NCBI GenBank assembly: GCA_965221735.1
Contig: OZ244910.1
Coordinates: 1,240,001 to 1,304,000 of the forward strand
Source: UBA2991 sp965221735
Lineage (GTDB): Bacteria > Chloroflexota > Dehalococcoidia > Tepidiformales > Tepidiformaceae
DNA length: 64,000 bases
Direction: 5' to 3'
Notes under the pieces: model-generated
The model's database searches: none
What the model was told of the DNA's origin: nothing
The model's input: the letters and a program-made list of their open reading frames with translations, nothing else
Made by a program: the position numbers and the translations under genes
Shown: piece after piece, positions 1 through 7,998 of the stretch
Layout: every line of letters starts with the position of its first letter
Numbering within the stretch: position 1 is the first letter of the stretch

Positions 1-218
1 CGATTCATCTCCGCTCCAGGCGTAGTTCAGCGTCCAGCCCTCCGGCAGGTCCGGCTCGCGCCAGTGGGGGAACGTGCGCGCCTCGGCCAGGCTCGTGGTG
101 TAGGCTTCCGGGATCGTGGGGCTCCGCGGCAATCGAGGGCCCACCGGCTGCGTGGCGCCGGTCCAGCCGGCGGGGACGAGTTGGAAGATGCCGTGGACCA
201 CGGGCGCGGTCAACGAAA
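1..218 (-). pseudogene. Distal part of a secreted-protein gene split by the IS element (runs off window)
   Basis: If the element and one copy of its 8-bp target duplication are removed, the frame of the signal-peptide gene on the other side continues here with no shift: ...GGLSL is followed by TAPVVHGIFQLVPAGW. Seventy further codons are open to the window edge and end in NYAWSGDES without a stop, so the true C-terminus lies outside. The piece is rich in Trp and Pro, and I recognise no domain in it. Without the upstream start it has no evident translation signal, so it is probably silent. The exact frame match shows that the insertion is recent relative to the decay of the gene. Confidence 0.8.
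211..218. repeat. Target-site duplication, left copy (CAACGAAA)
   Basis: The 8 bp directly outside the left inverted repeat are identical to the 8 bp outside the right one. Eight base pairs is the duplication length known for the IS1595 family. Confidence 0.93.
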
Positions 219-242
219 GGGGATTATATACCGTAGTACCCT
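219..242 (+). repeat. Left terminal inverted repeat of the IS element
   Basis: Twenty-four bases match the reverse complement of the right end without mismatch; the match stops at the 25th base. The end starts GGGG and contains the AT-rich core ATTATATACC. Confidence 0.93.
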
Positions 243-307
243 GCCATAAGTCTGGCGGGCGAGCGCCGGGCGCGGTATCTTCGGGGAGGACAGGAGGCAC
301 CGAATCC

Positions 308-439
308 ATGCCCACCGAGAAAGATTTGCGCATTCCCGCCGCGCCCCGTGACTTGATTCGTGCCATGCTCCGGGGCGACGGGATGCCAGCCGAGAAGAAG
401 CCCAAGGACCAGCCCCAGCCTGCCGAGCGCCGTCCGTGA
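308..439 (+). CDS. Small hypothetical protein of the IS element (43 aa)
   Basis: ATG start with a clear ribosome site (AGGAGG, ten bases upstream). The product is short, charged and proline-rich (ends AEKKPKDQPQPAERRP) and resembles no family I know. Its stop overlaps the GTG start of the next gene in a GTGA arrangement, so the two are probably translated together. It lies just inside the left inverted repeat, ahead of the transposase on the opposite strand. Confidence 0.5.
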   Translation: MPTEKDLRIPAAPRDLIRAMLRGDGMPAEKKPKDQPQPAERRP

Positions 440-663
440 CCGCCACGGAACGGAAGCCGGACGACCCCGCCACCTACGCCGACATCCAGAGCTTGCAGGA
501 CCAGATGGACCGCTTCGAGAGTCGCATCGTCTCCGGCCTTGACGGGATGGAGTCGCGCCTCGACCGGATGGAAGCGCGGCTCGACGTGCTCGTCTCGGAA
601 CTCCGTGAACTCCGGGTAGACATGCGCCAGCACGTGCAGGACCCAGCGGCCCACGCACGCTAG
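436..663 (+). CDS. Short coiled-coil protein of the IS element (75 aa)
   Basis: GTG start overlapping the previous stop. Residues 15-65 carry heptad-like spacing of Leu/Met/Ile with charged residues (LQDQMDRFESRI, LDRMEARLDVLVSELREL), typical of a two-stranded coiled coil. Similar short coiled-coil ORFs occur widely on mobile elements without an assigned role. It could be a partner of the neighbouring transposase or of the small Cys-containing protein downstream; nothing in the sequence decides this. Confidence 0.55.
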   Translation: MTATERKPDDPATYADIQSLQDQMDRFESRIVSGLDGMESRLDRMEARLDVLVSELRELRVDMRQHVQDPAAHAR

Positions 664-669
664 CCGGTC

Positions 670-876
670 GTGGCTGACCGCTCGGCCTACTTTCGGGCCT
701 ACCAGATAGAGCGCCGCGCGCTCCTACGCGCGCTGTGGCGAGAGCAAGACGACCGTGTGTGCGAGGCCCGTGACTGGGACGCGCCCCTGCTGGGGAAGCG
801 GCGAGGGACGCGCTTCTGCAGCAACCCCTGTTGGCAGCGCGAACGCTACCGGAGGAGGAAGGATGCTACGCCGTGA
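670..876 (+). CDS. Small Cys-containing protein of the IS element (68 aa)
   Basis: GTG start six bases after the coiled-coil gene. The product begins MADRSAYFRAYQ and ends with a basic tail (QRERYRRRKD). Three cysteines (CEARDWD, CSNPC) could form part of a small zinc-binding site, but only three are present. The gene converges on and overlaps the transposase end by 11 bases. A decayed copy of its first codons lies near 10.9 kb in this window, so the family is found outside this element too. Function unknown. Confidence 0.5.
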   Translation: MADRSAYFRAYQIERRALLRALWREQDDRVCEARDWDAPLLGKRRGTRFCSNPCWQRERYRRRKDATP

Positions 877-1795
877 GTTCGGAGTACCGGAGGCGCTTGC
901 CGACCATGCCGCGCACGATCCGGCGGAGCTGGTCTATCGTGTCGGCCTCGCGGTCGTTGTGACGACCCGCGAACTCGGTCACGTAGCGGTCGAGGTGCTT
1001 GGCCGACATCTGGTGGTACGTCCCGTGATAGCCCCGCTTCAACATCGCCCAGAAGGACTCGATTCCCTGTGTATGGGCTTGCCCCCTCACAAACTCCCCG
1101 ACCGAGTGCTGGACCGACTCGTGGGCGCGGGGGAGGCCACGGTAGGCGGGAGCCTCGTCCGTGTAGACCGTCGCGTCCTCCGCCGTGCGCTCCCAGACGA
1201 AGGAGCGGAGCGTCGGGCCGTCCACACGCTCGACCACTGCGGCGGAGACCTGGCCGGTCGCCCGATCCTTCACGCCCGCCACGGCGGTCTTGCCGACCGG
1301 CCCACGACCAGCGCGGAGCTTCTTCGAGGCGTGCTTGTTCGCCTCCTTGCCGCCTACGTACGTCTCGTCCGCCTCTACCGGGCCGGTGAAGCTGGCGCCG
1401 TTCTCGCCCCAGACCTCCCGGAGCCGGTGCGCCAGATGCCACGCGCTCTTCTGGGTGATCCCGAGGTCGCGGTGCAGCTTCATGCTGCTGACGCCTTTGA
1501 GGTTCGTCGTGAGGAGGTACGCGCCCAGCGCCCACGTCTGGTAGCCGAGGTTCGAGCCCTCCATGACCGTCCCGGTCTTGACCGAGAAGCGCTTGCGGCA
1601 GTCCCGGCAGCGGTAGGGCATCGTGGGGTGGCTCGCGCCCGTCTGGACGTTCACGGAGCCGCACGCGGGGCAGCCCACGCCAGCAGGCCAGCGCTCCGCC
1701 GCGAAGAACGCCTCGGCGGTCGCATCGTCGGGAAACATCCGGATCAGATCGGTGAGCGTGATCCCCGTCCGGCTGGCCTTTCCTGGTGCCTTCAT
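866..1795 (-). CDS. IS1595-family (ISXO2-like) DDE transposase
   Basis: Cuts and joins the element ends. Residues 35-75 form the N-terminal zinc ribbon typical of the family (CPACGSVNV ... CRDCRKRF). The catalytic domain follows with the acidic motif VEADETYVGGK near residue 140, a second acidic motif VYTDEAPAY near 210, and the conserved block HTQGIESFWAMLKRGYHG near 240, followed by RYVTEFAGRHN. The length of 309 residues is usual for the family and no frame break is seen. It diverges from the passenger methyltransferase with about 30 bases between the starts. Confidence 0.93.
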   Translation of the reverse strand: MKAPGKASRTGITLTDLIRMFPDDATAEAFFAAERWPAGVGCPACGSVNVQTGASHPTMPYRCRDCRKRFSVKTGTVMEGSNLGYQTWALGAYLLTTNLKGVSSMKLHRDLGITQKSAWHLAHRLREVWGENGASFTGPVEADETYVGGKEANKHASKKLRAGRGPVGKTAVAGVKDRATGQVSAAVVERVDGPTLRSFVWERTAEDATVYTDEAPAYRGLPRAHESVQHSVGEFVRGQAHTQGIESFWAMLKRGYHGTYHQMSAKHLDRYVTEFAGRHNDREADTIDQLRRIVRGMVGKRLRYSELTA

Positions 1796-1824
1796 GGCTC
1801 GTCCTCCGTGGGTACTATTGTATC

Positions 1825-3303
1825 ATGAGCGCCCGGAACTGGGAAGGGCGCACCATCTGGACGGGCGACAATCTGGACGTTCTCCGGGGCATGAATTCCG
1901 AGACGGTCGACCTCGTGTACGCCGACCCGCCGTTCAACTCGAACCGCGAGTACGCGGCCCCCGTGGGGAGCAAGGCAGCGGGCGCTGCGTTCAAGGACAC
2001 GTGGTCGCTCTCCGACCTCGACGTGGCGTGGATGGGGCTGGTCGCGGACGAGGAGCCGGGCATCGCCTACCTGCTCGATACGGCGGGGCGCACGAGCGGG
2101 AAGGGGATGCAGTCCTACCTCACCATGATGGCCGTGCGCCTCCTCGAACTCCGGCGCGTGTTGAAGCCGACGGGGAGCCTCTACCTGCACTGCGATCCGA
2201 CCGCCAGCCACTACCTGAAACTCCTGCTCGATGCAATCTTCGGGGGGGGGGCGTTCCTCTCGGAGATCGTCTGGAAGCGCACGAGCGCCCATAGCGACAC
2301 GAAGCAAGGGCGGGCACAGCACGGCAGGATTCACGACGTGATCCTCTGCTACGTGCGGGGCGAGCGCTGGACTTGGAATCCCGTCTACACGGAGTACGAC
2401 CCGGAGTACGTGCGGAACTTCTACCGGCACGAGGACGGGGACGGGCGACTCTACAAGGCGGACAACCTCACGGCGGCTCGACCGGGGGGAAACACCCGCT
2501 ACGAGTGGCGCGTCAAGCGTCCGGCAGGGGGGGAGTGGGAAGCCGACCTCACGGACGAGTACAGGCGTCCGCGCGAGGGCTGGGAGTACCGGGGCATCCC
2601 GCCCTACAACGGTCGCTTCTGGGCCTACTCGCGGGACAACATGCGCCGGTTTGCGGAGGAGGGGCGGCTGGCGTACGCGGGATCGGGGATGCCCCGCTAC
2701 CGGCGCTATCTAGACGAGATGCCAGGCGTGCCTCTACAGGACCTCTGGACCGACCTCCGGCCCATCGGCTCACGGGCGCGGGAGCGGGTGGGCTACCCGA
2801 CGCAGAAGCCGCTCGCCCTCCTCGACCGCATCATCCGCGCCTCCTCGAATCCGGGCGACGTGGTGCTCGACCCCTTCTGTGGCTGCGCCACTGCCCTCGT
2901 AGCAGCCGAGAACCTCGAACGGGAGTGGGTAGGCATCGACATCAGCCCCAAGGCCGCAGAGCTCGTACAGGAGCGCCTGCGCGAGCCTCCCCCGCTCGGC
3001 ATCGGGGCGCTCTTTCACGAGGGCTTCGTGACGACCCGGACGGACGTTCCCCGGCGCACGGACATCGACGCGCCGAAGAACTACCGCCAGAACGCGCACG
3101 TGCTCTACGGGGAGCAGGAGGGCTGCTGCGGCGGCTGCCGCACGCATTTCGAGTTCCGGCATCTGGAGGTCGATCACGTCGTCCCGCGCTCGCGGGGCGG
3201 GACGGATCACATCGAGAATCTGCAACTGCTGTGCTCGCACTGCAACCGGGTGAAGGGAGACCGCCCGCAGGAGTACCTGCTGGCGCAGCTCGCGGCCCGC
3301 TAG
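1825..3303 (+). CDS. Site-specific DNA methyltransferase fused to a C-terminal HNH nuclease domain (passenger gene)
   Basis: A beta-class amino-methyltransferase: the catalytic motif YADPPFNSN lies near residue 31, a long target-recognition stretch follows, and the SAM-binding motif DPFCGCATALVAAE near 348 comes after it. Residues 430-490 are an HNH domain (EVDHVVPRSRGGTDH, then LLCSHCNRVKG, with a CCGGC knuckle before it). I chose the ATG giving MSARNWEGRTIWTGDN because the upstream codons overlap the divergent promoter region. The fusion could act as a self-contained modify-or-cut unit that keeps the element in the genome, or the HNH domain could be a nickase; the sequence does not decide. 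Confidence 0.9.
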   Translation: MSARNWEGRTIWTGDNLDVLRGMNSETVDLVYADPPFNSNREYAAPVGSKAAGAAFKDTWSLSDLDVAWMGLVADEEPGIAYLLDTAGRTSGKGMQSYLTMMAVRLLELRRVLKPTGSLYLHCDPTASHYLKLLLDAIFGGGAFLSEIVWKRTSAHSDTKQGRAQHGRIHDVILCYVRGERWTWNPVYTEYDPEYVRNFYRHEDGDGRLYKADNLTAARPGGNTRYEWRVKRPAGGEWEADLTDEYRRPREGWEYRGIPPYNGRFWAYSRDNMRRFAEEGRLAYAGSGMPRYRRYLDEMPGVPLQDLWTDLRPIGSRARERVGYPTQKPLALLDRIIRASSNPGDVVLDPFCGCATALVAAENLEREWVGIDISPKAAELVQERLREPPPLGIGALFHEGFVTTRTDVPRRTDIDAPKNYRQNAHVLYGEQEGCCGGCRTHFEFRHLEVDHVVPRSRGGTDHIENLQLLCSHCNRVKGDRPQEYLLAQLAAR

Positions 3304-3325
3304 GGTACTACGGTATATAATCCCC
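3302..3325 (-). repeat. Right terminal inverted repeat of the IS element
   Basis: Perfect reverse complement of the left end over 24 bases. The passenger gene's TAG stop uses its first two bases, so the cargo gene is built right up to the element end. Confidence 0.93.
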
Positions 3326-3333
3326 CAACGAAA
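3326..3333. repeat. Target-site duplication, right copy (CAACGAAA)
   Basis: Identical to the 8 bp outside the left inverted repeat. It lies inside the coding frame of the interrupted secreted-protein gene. Confidence 0.93.
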
Positions 3334-4375
3334 GGCCGCCGAGGTGCTCCAGAGGCAGCTCCGGTGCCGCGCTGAACGCCGCGGTGGTCCCGTTCGCAGG
3401 CAGCGAGCCCGACTGGCAGCCCTGGAAGACGTAGGTCTCCGGGCGCACCCCGAACTCCCGGATGGGCGCGTCCTCGCCCGCCTCCGAGACCGCCGTGACA
3501 CGGTAGCGCACGAAGCAGTCCCGGGCGTGGAACCACTCGATCACGTGACCCGCCTCCACGGTGCCGAAGAGGCTCTGCGCCGGGGGGCCGTCCGCCGCGG
3601 CGGCGTTGACGCGCAGCGTGGCGGCGTCGCGGCGCAGTCCCTCGTAGGTGGTGATCACAGAGGCGCGCGGCTCCGTGTAGAACGTGTAGGTCCACTCCCC
3701 GTTCTCGTCGACCTCGATGACCACGCTGGCGGCGTCATGCCGCAATCCCTCGTAGGTCGTGATCTCCTGTGCGACCGGGGCGGTGAGGAAGGCATAGCTG
3801 CCCGGTTCGGTCGCCTCCCCCGCCGGGTCGAAGCGGTAGCGGAGCGGCGCTCGCGTCTCTCCCGTCGGCAGCGGGACCTCGATCGTGACGCCGCCCGCGT
3901 GGCAGCAGTCGTCGGGACCATCCCGGGCGTCGAGCGCCAGCGCGACGGTGCCGAGCGTGCGCCACGAGCCCGGCGAGCCCCGGGCGCTGACGTGGATGTC
4001 GCGCTCGTCCTCGACGTGCTGCCAGACGCGCACCTGCACCGTGAGCGGCGCCGCGCCGATTCGCCACTCGACGTCGATGGCGATGTCGCCGTAGCGGTAG
4101 CGTCCGCTCGAACTCACATCGTCGAGCGCCAGCGGGAGCATCGCAGGCGCGGGCCACGAGCCGTCCGCCGGGCGCGCGCCGACGCGGATATCGGCCGCAT
4201 TCTCTGAGTGCTGCCAGACCCACACCTCCACCCGCACCGAGCCGGCGGCCTGCGCCGCGTCCGCAGTCATCGTGAGGAAAGCGACCACGACGGCGAGCAG
4301 ACCCAGCGCGGCCAGCACGGGCCGGTGTCCCGCAATTCGGACTGAGGAGGCGCTGACGCCGATCAGTCGAGTCAT
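3326..4375 (-). pseudogene. Proximal part of the split secreted protein (signal peptide plus two W-Q-H repeats)
   Basis: The start ATG is followed by a long signal peptide or anchor (LAALGLLAVVVAFLTM, then AQAAG). Two related units follow, each holding V(W/R)VWQHxE...DI(R/H)V and ending in a PGSW or DGSW-type turn, near residues 48 and 115. Two ITTYEGLR(H/R)DAA repeats lie near 205 and 240. The protein is presumably exported and beta-rich; I do not know its function. As it stands, translation runs into the element and stops after LGDYIP, so the product is truncated. Removing the element restores the frame to the window edge. Confidence 0.8.
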
Positions 4376-4577
4376 GGCCCCTCACTCTGCGCCAGTCTCA
4401 GGCCTAGCTTTGCTCGCGCGCCGTGCGACCCGGCCCAACATATCAGCGATGAAGTTCGTTTTGTTGGATGGTCGCGCTGCCCCTGGTCGACGACGCTGGA
4501 GTACGCGAAGACGCCCGTCGTGTGGTCACAGGGCGGCGAAACGGGGTGGGCGCAGCGCCAGCGGGAGATGGACAAGC

Positions 4578-4775
4578 GTGAAGACGCAGCGAGCGCTGAG
4601 CGAGGAGCAGAAGCGGCTCCGCATCGAGGGCCTGCGCGCCCTCGCGCGCATCATCGCGCGGCGCGCGCTCGGCCACCACGGCCACGCTGTTAGCGGCTCG
4701 AAGGGGAGCGGTGGACATGCCGCCAACGGCGAGTCGCGCGGCAACCGGGAGCGCCCCCGGGGCGCGCGGACGTAA
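4578..4775 (+). CDS. Small helical protein upstream of the replication-relaxation-like gene (65 aa)
   Basis: Possible GTG start. The product begins with LSEEQKRLRIEGLRALAR, then IIARRALGHH, a basic amphipathic helix, and has a Gly/Arg-rich tail. Small ORFs of this type often sit ahead of recombinase or replication genes in integrative elements. There is no strong ribosome site and no known domain, so this is tentative. Confidence 0.35.
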   Translation: MKTQRALSEEQKRLRIEGLRALARIIARRALGHHGHAVSGSKGSGGHAANGESRGNRERPRGART

Positions 4776-4793
4776 AGGGCCGACTCTCGAGAG

Positions 4794-5954
4794 GTGACCC
4801 GGGTACAGCACGTATGTACGCTGGATGGTGCATGGCGGGGCGAAGCGGTGGAACCGAGACTGGCCGACGCGATCGGCGACTACCTGCGCGCGCACATCGA
4901 GCGCCACGGCCGCAAGGACACGGCGGCGGCGTTCGGGCTCTCGCGCCACACGCTCTGGCGGTTCCTCGAACGCGGCCAGGCGGGCCGCGCGCTGCCGCGG
5001 GCCGTGCTCGAGCGCGTGGGGCCGGACCTCGACGCCGTCGACGCGGCCACGCATGTGCTGCTCGCACGCCCGCTCCCGGCTTACGAACGCGCGCCGCGGC
5101 GGGACTACCTGCCGAAGCGCCTCCGGGAGACGCTGCTCGACCTCTGCGCGACGCCGCTTGCAACCGTCTCCGAGCTCGCCAGCTTCACGCGCGAGCCCGC
5201 CTCCAGCCTGCGTGACCGCCTGACCACGCTGCGCCGGCGCGGCCTCGCCGACTGGAGACCGCACCGCCTCGCCGAGCTGGGCGAGCGCCCCCAGCGGCGC
5301 TGGTTCCCGACCGCCGAGGGCATAGACGCCGCCCGCGAGACGAGCGGGGACGGAGAGGACCTGCTGCGCACCGCACCGGTCTCGCGCCAGTGGTTCCGCC
5401 TGCTGGCCGAACGCCTCGACTCCATCGCCATCAGCTACCAGGTCGCCGCGCGCATCGCCGAGGCGGACCCCGAGGGCGGAGCCGTGCGCGTCGACCACTA
5501 CCGCAGCGGTCCCTACGACGCGCTGGTGACGCTTGAGGGCGGGCGCACGCTGGGTCTGCTGCGGCAGGGTCCGCTGCTGACGCCCGCCAACCTGCGCTAC
5601 CGCCTGCGCAGCATGACGCGGCTCGACTACCAGGAACGCCCGCGGCTCTCGCTGGTGCTGGCCCACTCCGACCAGGACGCGCGCCGCGCCCTGCGCGCGC
5701 TCGGGCACCCGACGGAGCACGACACGTCGTTCGTCGCGACCGCGGGTGCGGTACTCGAGCGAGAGGCGAGCGCGAAGGTCTGGCAGCAGTGCGGCGCGGG
5801 GGTCGAGAGGGCGACGAGGCTCACCCCGCACCTGAATCTGCCGGCGATACTCGGCTGGATGGGCGAGCGCGTCGCCGAGGAGCGGAGGCGCTGGCCCTCG
5901 TCCTCCGCAACTTCGTGCAGGGCATCAAGGTTGCGGGTGATGAGGCCACACTGA
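4794..5954 (+). CDS. Replication-relaxation-like winged-helix protein with a chimeric C-terminus
   Basis: GTG start. Residues 20-60 resemble a helix-turn-helix (HGRKDTAAAFGLSRHTLW). Residues 105-160 are a winged-helix segment (TVSELASFTREPASSLRDRL, then a basic turn). Residues 200-300 hold the mixed alpha/beta part seen in replication-relaxation proteins of mobile elements (VRVDHYRSGPYDALVTLEGG). The last 35 codons (RRWPSSSATSCRAS) look out of frame, because another frame there encodes the tail of a serine recombinase. The original C-terminus has therefore probably been lost by recombination. Likely a mobile-element plasmid-type regulator, now possibly inactive. Confidence 0.5.
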   Translation: MTRVQHVCTLDGAWRGEAVEPRLADAIGDYLRAHIERHGRKDTAAAFGLSRHTLWRFLERGQAGRALPRAVLERVGPDLDAVDAATHVLLARPLPAYERAPRRDYLPKRLRETLLDLCATPLATVSELASFTREPASSLRDRLTTLRRRGLADWRPHRLAELGERPQRRWFPTAEGIDAARETSGDGEDLLRTAPVSRQWFRLLAERLDSIAISYQVAARIAEADPEGGAVRVDHYRSGPYDALVTLEGGRTLGLLRQGPLLTPANLRYRLRSMTRLDYQERPRLSLVLAHSDQDARRALRALGHPTEHDTSFVATAGAVLEREASAKVWQQCGAGVERATRLTPHLNLPAILGWMGERVAEERRRWPSSSATSCRASRLRVMRPH

Positions 5955-6016
5955 CGTACACGATCCCGATGCCAGGCGTGGGCCCTGTGCTGATGGCCCG
6001 ATGCGATTCTCGTTAG
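5885..6016 (+). pseudogene. C-terminal tail of a large serine recombinase (fragment)
   Basis: In the frame ending at TAG the sequence reads ALVLRNFVQGIKVAGDEAT and then LTYTIPMPG. This matches the characteristic last strand of large serine recombinases (pattern hRxFVxxIxV..xxxxxhxYTxPxP). Nothing of the catalytic or zinc-ribbon domain is present upstream in this frame. It is the scar of an integrase gene joined to the preceding gene. Confidence 0.6.
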
Positions 6017-6648
6017 TAGCAGCCCGACCCTGTGCAGGGTTCCTCCTCGAGGCCGTCGGGCGGGACTCGTTCCGCACAGAGGGATGACAGGATGCAGGCC
6101 TCGTCCGTCACTGCCGCAAACTGGCGCTGCAGATCCTCTTCGCTCCCGCTGCCGAAGGAGATGAGGGCGCGGTCGATGTCAGTGATGTCCTGGAAGGCGA
6201 GCCCGTCAACCTTTACGCCGTTTAGGACGAAGGAGAGGTGCTCCGCTTGCGAGGTGCAGAACTGCTCGCCTTCAGGGGTGGTGAGGCACCTGTCCGACAG
6301 CTCGAAGCCTATAGAGGTGAAGAACTCGCGCCAGGTCGTCCCCTCGCGGTGGACATGCACGACGTGGGGGCGGGGCGGATGGATGTGGGCGTTGCCGCTC
6401 AGCTCCGCCCCCTCGGTCGAGAAGAAGCGGTCCTGGTCGAAGTCGTACCGCTCGCCACCGATGTAGAGCGCGAAGTCGGCGTGCCAGTGGACAGCCGACC
6501 GCAGCTCGCAGCCCGGGGTGCCCGGCTCGCAGACGACCGTCACGGGAGTGTCGTCGCCACTGTGCACGACGAGCAGCATCGCAAGCGCCACGGCCGCCCC
6601 AGTGAGCACGGCCACGATCGGTATCCAGACGCGGGGGGTGAGAACCAT
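6013..6648 (-). CDS. Membrane-anchored secreted protein with a His-rich motif
   Basis: An N-terminal membrane segment (IPIVAVLTGAAVALAMLLVV, residues 9-28) is followed by an outward-facing domain. That domain contains HWHADFALYIGGERYDFD and HIHPPRPHVVHVHREG, a spacing of His residues that suggests metal binding. Six or more cysteines (CEPGTPGC, CLTTPEGEQFC, CILSSLC, CTGSGC) suggest disulfides. It starts two bases after the stop of the gene upstream, so the two are probably co-transcribed. I recognise the H-x-H domain style but not a named function. Confidence 0.6.
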   Translation of the reverse strand: MVLTPRVWIPIVAVLTGAAVALAMLLVVHSGDDTPVTVVCEPGTPGCELRSAVHWHADFALYIGGERYDFDQDRFFSTEGAELSGNAHIHPPRPHVVHVHREGTTWREFFTSIGFELSDRCLTTPEGEQFCTSQAEHLSFVLNGVKVDGLAFQDITDIDRALISFGSGSEEDLQRQFAAVTDEACILSSLCAERVPPDGLEEEPCTGSGCY

Positions 6649-6650
6649 CG

Positions 6651-7124
6651 CTACAGCTGTCTCTCGCGGCTAGAGGTGATGCCCCTAAGCAGGTTCAGGA
6701 GCGTGGAGTCGAGATCGCGGTCTGGCTCGTCGCTCAAGGCGACATGCGCCAAGGCGCTCTTCAACTCCCGCCACTTCTCCTGTCTGTGGGTGCCAAGAGC
6801 GATGCGGTTCGCTGCCAACGCCGCGTCGAGCCACTCGTCATCGGCCGATAGCGACGCCGCGGTCAGGCTCGCATCCCGGGCTTGGAGGTCATTCACAGCC
6901 AAAGGCACGGTCACCGCCTTCGGGCTGCATCCCCCGGAATCCCCTGTGTTCATGGGCTCACGACAGGGTTCTGCATTTTGCAAACTGTCGTTATTCCCTG
7001 TACACGTCACATCGATGGCTACTATCTGTCCGTGACGGGACAGCTCGACGTGGGGCCGGATGGCCCGCTCGTAAAGCTCGTCGCCGAGACGGGCAGTCTC
7101 TTCAGCGGGGCGGTGCCTGGGCAT
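6651..7124 (-). pseudogene. Chimera: N-terminus of a small conserved protein joined to the tail of another protein
   Basis: The first 40 residues (RPAEETARLGDELYERAIRP, then SRHGQIVAIDV) are nearly identical to the intact small gene near 59.8 kb. After AIDV the similarity ends abruptly and an unrelated sequence follows. The final 60 residues (AANRIALGTHRQEKWRELKS ... ALAHVALSDEPDRDL) resemble the tail of a family in which a helix with 'HxEK..AL.NA' precedes an acidic turn; I cannot name it. The start has a good ribosome site (AGGAG). Either a translated fusion or debris. Confidence 0.5.
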
Positions 7125-7338
7125 CTCGCTCTTCTCCTGGTTCGGACTCCACGTGGAGAAGATAGCGCCCTCCGCAGGCCCGTCCAGTCTTCGTGCCCTC
7201 GTCGATCAGGACAACTCTCGGCTCGCCTTCCCAGAAGGAGTCAGTAAGAGCCCCGCCCGATCGCTAGTCGACCGGCCGTACGGAATCGATGATCTGGTCG
7301 AATAGGGCGCCTCCAGCGGGGGCAAGGCACTGTGCCCC

Positions 7339-7998
7339 TCAAAGCCGTCGCCGCCGGTAGTCCCTCGGATCGCGGCACGAATCGTAGGTGGCCTGGTCGA
7401 TCGGCACCCAGGTAGTGCCAGGAACACCTCTCCTCGAAGAGCTTCCCGGCCCGAGGGGGAAAGCGGACTCGAAGACAAGGTCGCGTCCCTGTGAATGTGC
7501 GACCACTTTCGCGAGTCGTACGGCAGGCCCAAAGTCCCAGTCCTGACTCACGATGACGGCAGCGTCATACCTGCGTTCGTGGGTAGCCTGCACGAGGTCC
7601 AGCGCCAGGCTGACGTCCACGCCCTTCTCCTGGCCGGCTTCGTTGACCCTGCCCCGGTACACGTGGATGCCCGTGTTGCGGAGATGGCGGAGCTTGTTCG
7701 ACCAGAAGCCGTGCCAGAAGGGCTGGGAGGAAGCGTTGGGAACGCCTGTGTAGAACCGGATCTCGGTCGTTGCCCGTCCGGGCACTCTCGCCACGAGGGC
7801 ATCCGCTAGCGCCTTCACGTTGTAGCTTGGCCAGGCATAGGGCGATGTGGGGTCGGGCGGGGAGGGCGCCCAAGCCCTTCTCGCCAAGTGAAACAGATTC
7901 TGGCCGTCGATGAGAACGAGGGTGCGCATGGAAGAAAACACCCGCCCGGGGACGGGACCGAAGTCCCGGTCCAGCGGACGGGGAGTAGATGAACTCAC
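7339..7998 (-). CDS. NYN-domain protein (PIN-like nuclease fold)
   Basis: The motifs fit NYN/LabA-type proteins: TLVLIDGQNLFH (first acidic residue), EKGVDVSLALDLV (central acidic cluster) and AVIVSQDWDFGPAVRLAK (last acidic cluster). The likely start is the ATG giving MRTLVLIDGQN at about 7929; the annotated start adds 23 residues of uncertain use. NYN proteins cleave RNA with a metal-bound acidic centre. It stands alone between relics. The product could be a stand-alone RNase or a toxin-like nuclease; I see no partner gene. Confidence 0.8.
   Translation of the reverse strand: MSSSTPRPLDRDFGPVPGRVFSSMRTLVLIDGQNLFHLARRAWAPSPPDPTSPYAWPSYNVKALADALVARVPGRATTEIRFYTGVPNASSQPFWHGFWSNKLRHLRNTGIHVYRGRVNEAGQEKGVDVSLALDLVQATHERRYDAAVIVSQDWDFGPAVRLAKVVAHSQGRDLVFESAFPLGPGSSSRRGVPGTTWVPIDQATYDSCRDPRDYRRRRL

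Larger units (their letters stand above)
219..3325. mobile_element. IS1595-family transporter insertion sequence, about 3.1 kb, with a DNA methyltransferase-HNH passenger
   Basis: The ends are perfect 24-bp inverted repeats (outer end GGGGATTATATACCGTAG) flanked by an exact 8-bp duplication, so the boundaries are known to the base. Inside are three small plus-strand genes, an ISXO2-like DDE transposase on the minus strand, and a divergent methyltransferase-HNH gene whose stop codon enters the right inverted repeat. IS1595 members with cargo genes are known as transporter IS. All reading frames look intact and the duplication is undecayed, so this is a recent insertion. It disrupts a secreted-protein gene. 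Confidence 0.93.

Noticed and set aside
755..1828. Long plus-strand frame opposite the transposase
   Set aside because: It is the shadow of the transposase reading frame in GC-rich DNA; the minus-strand product has the zinc ribbon and DDE motifs.
4372..4575. Minus-strand ORF beside the split secreted protein
   Set aside because: No ribosome site or domain, and it overlaps the start region of the neighbouring gene.
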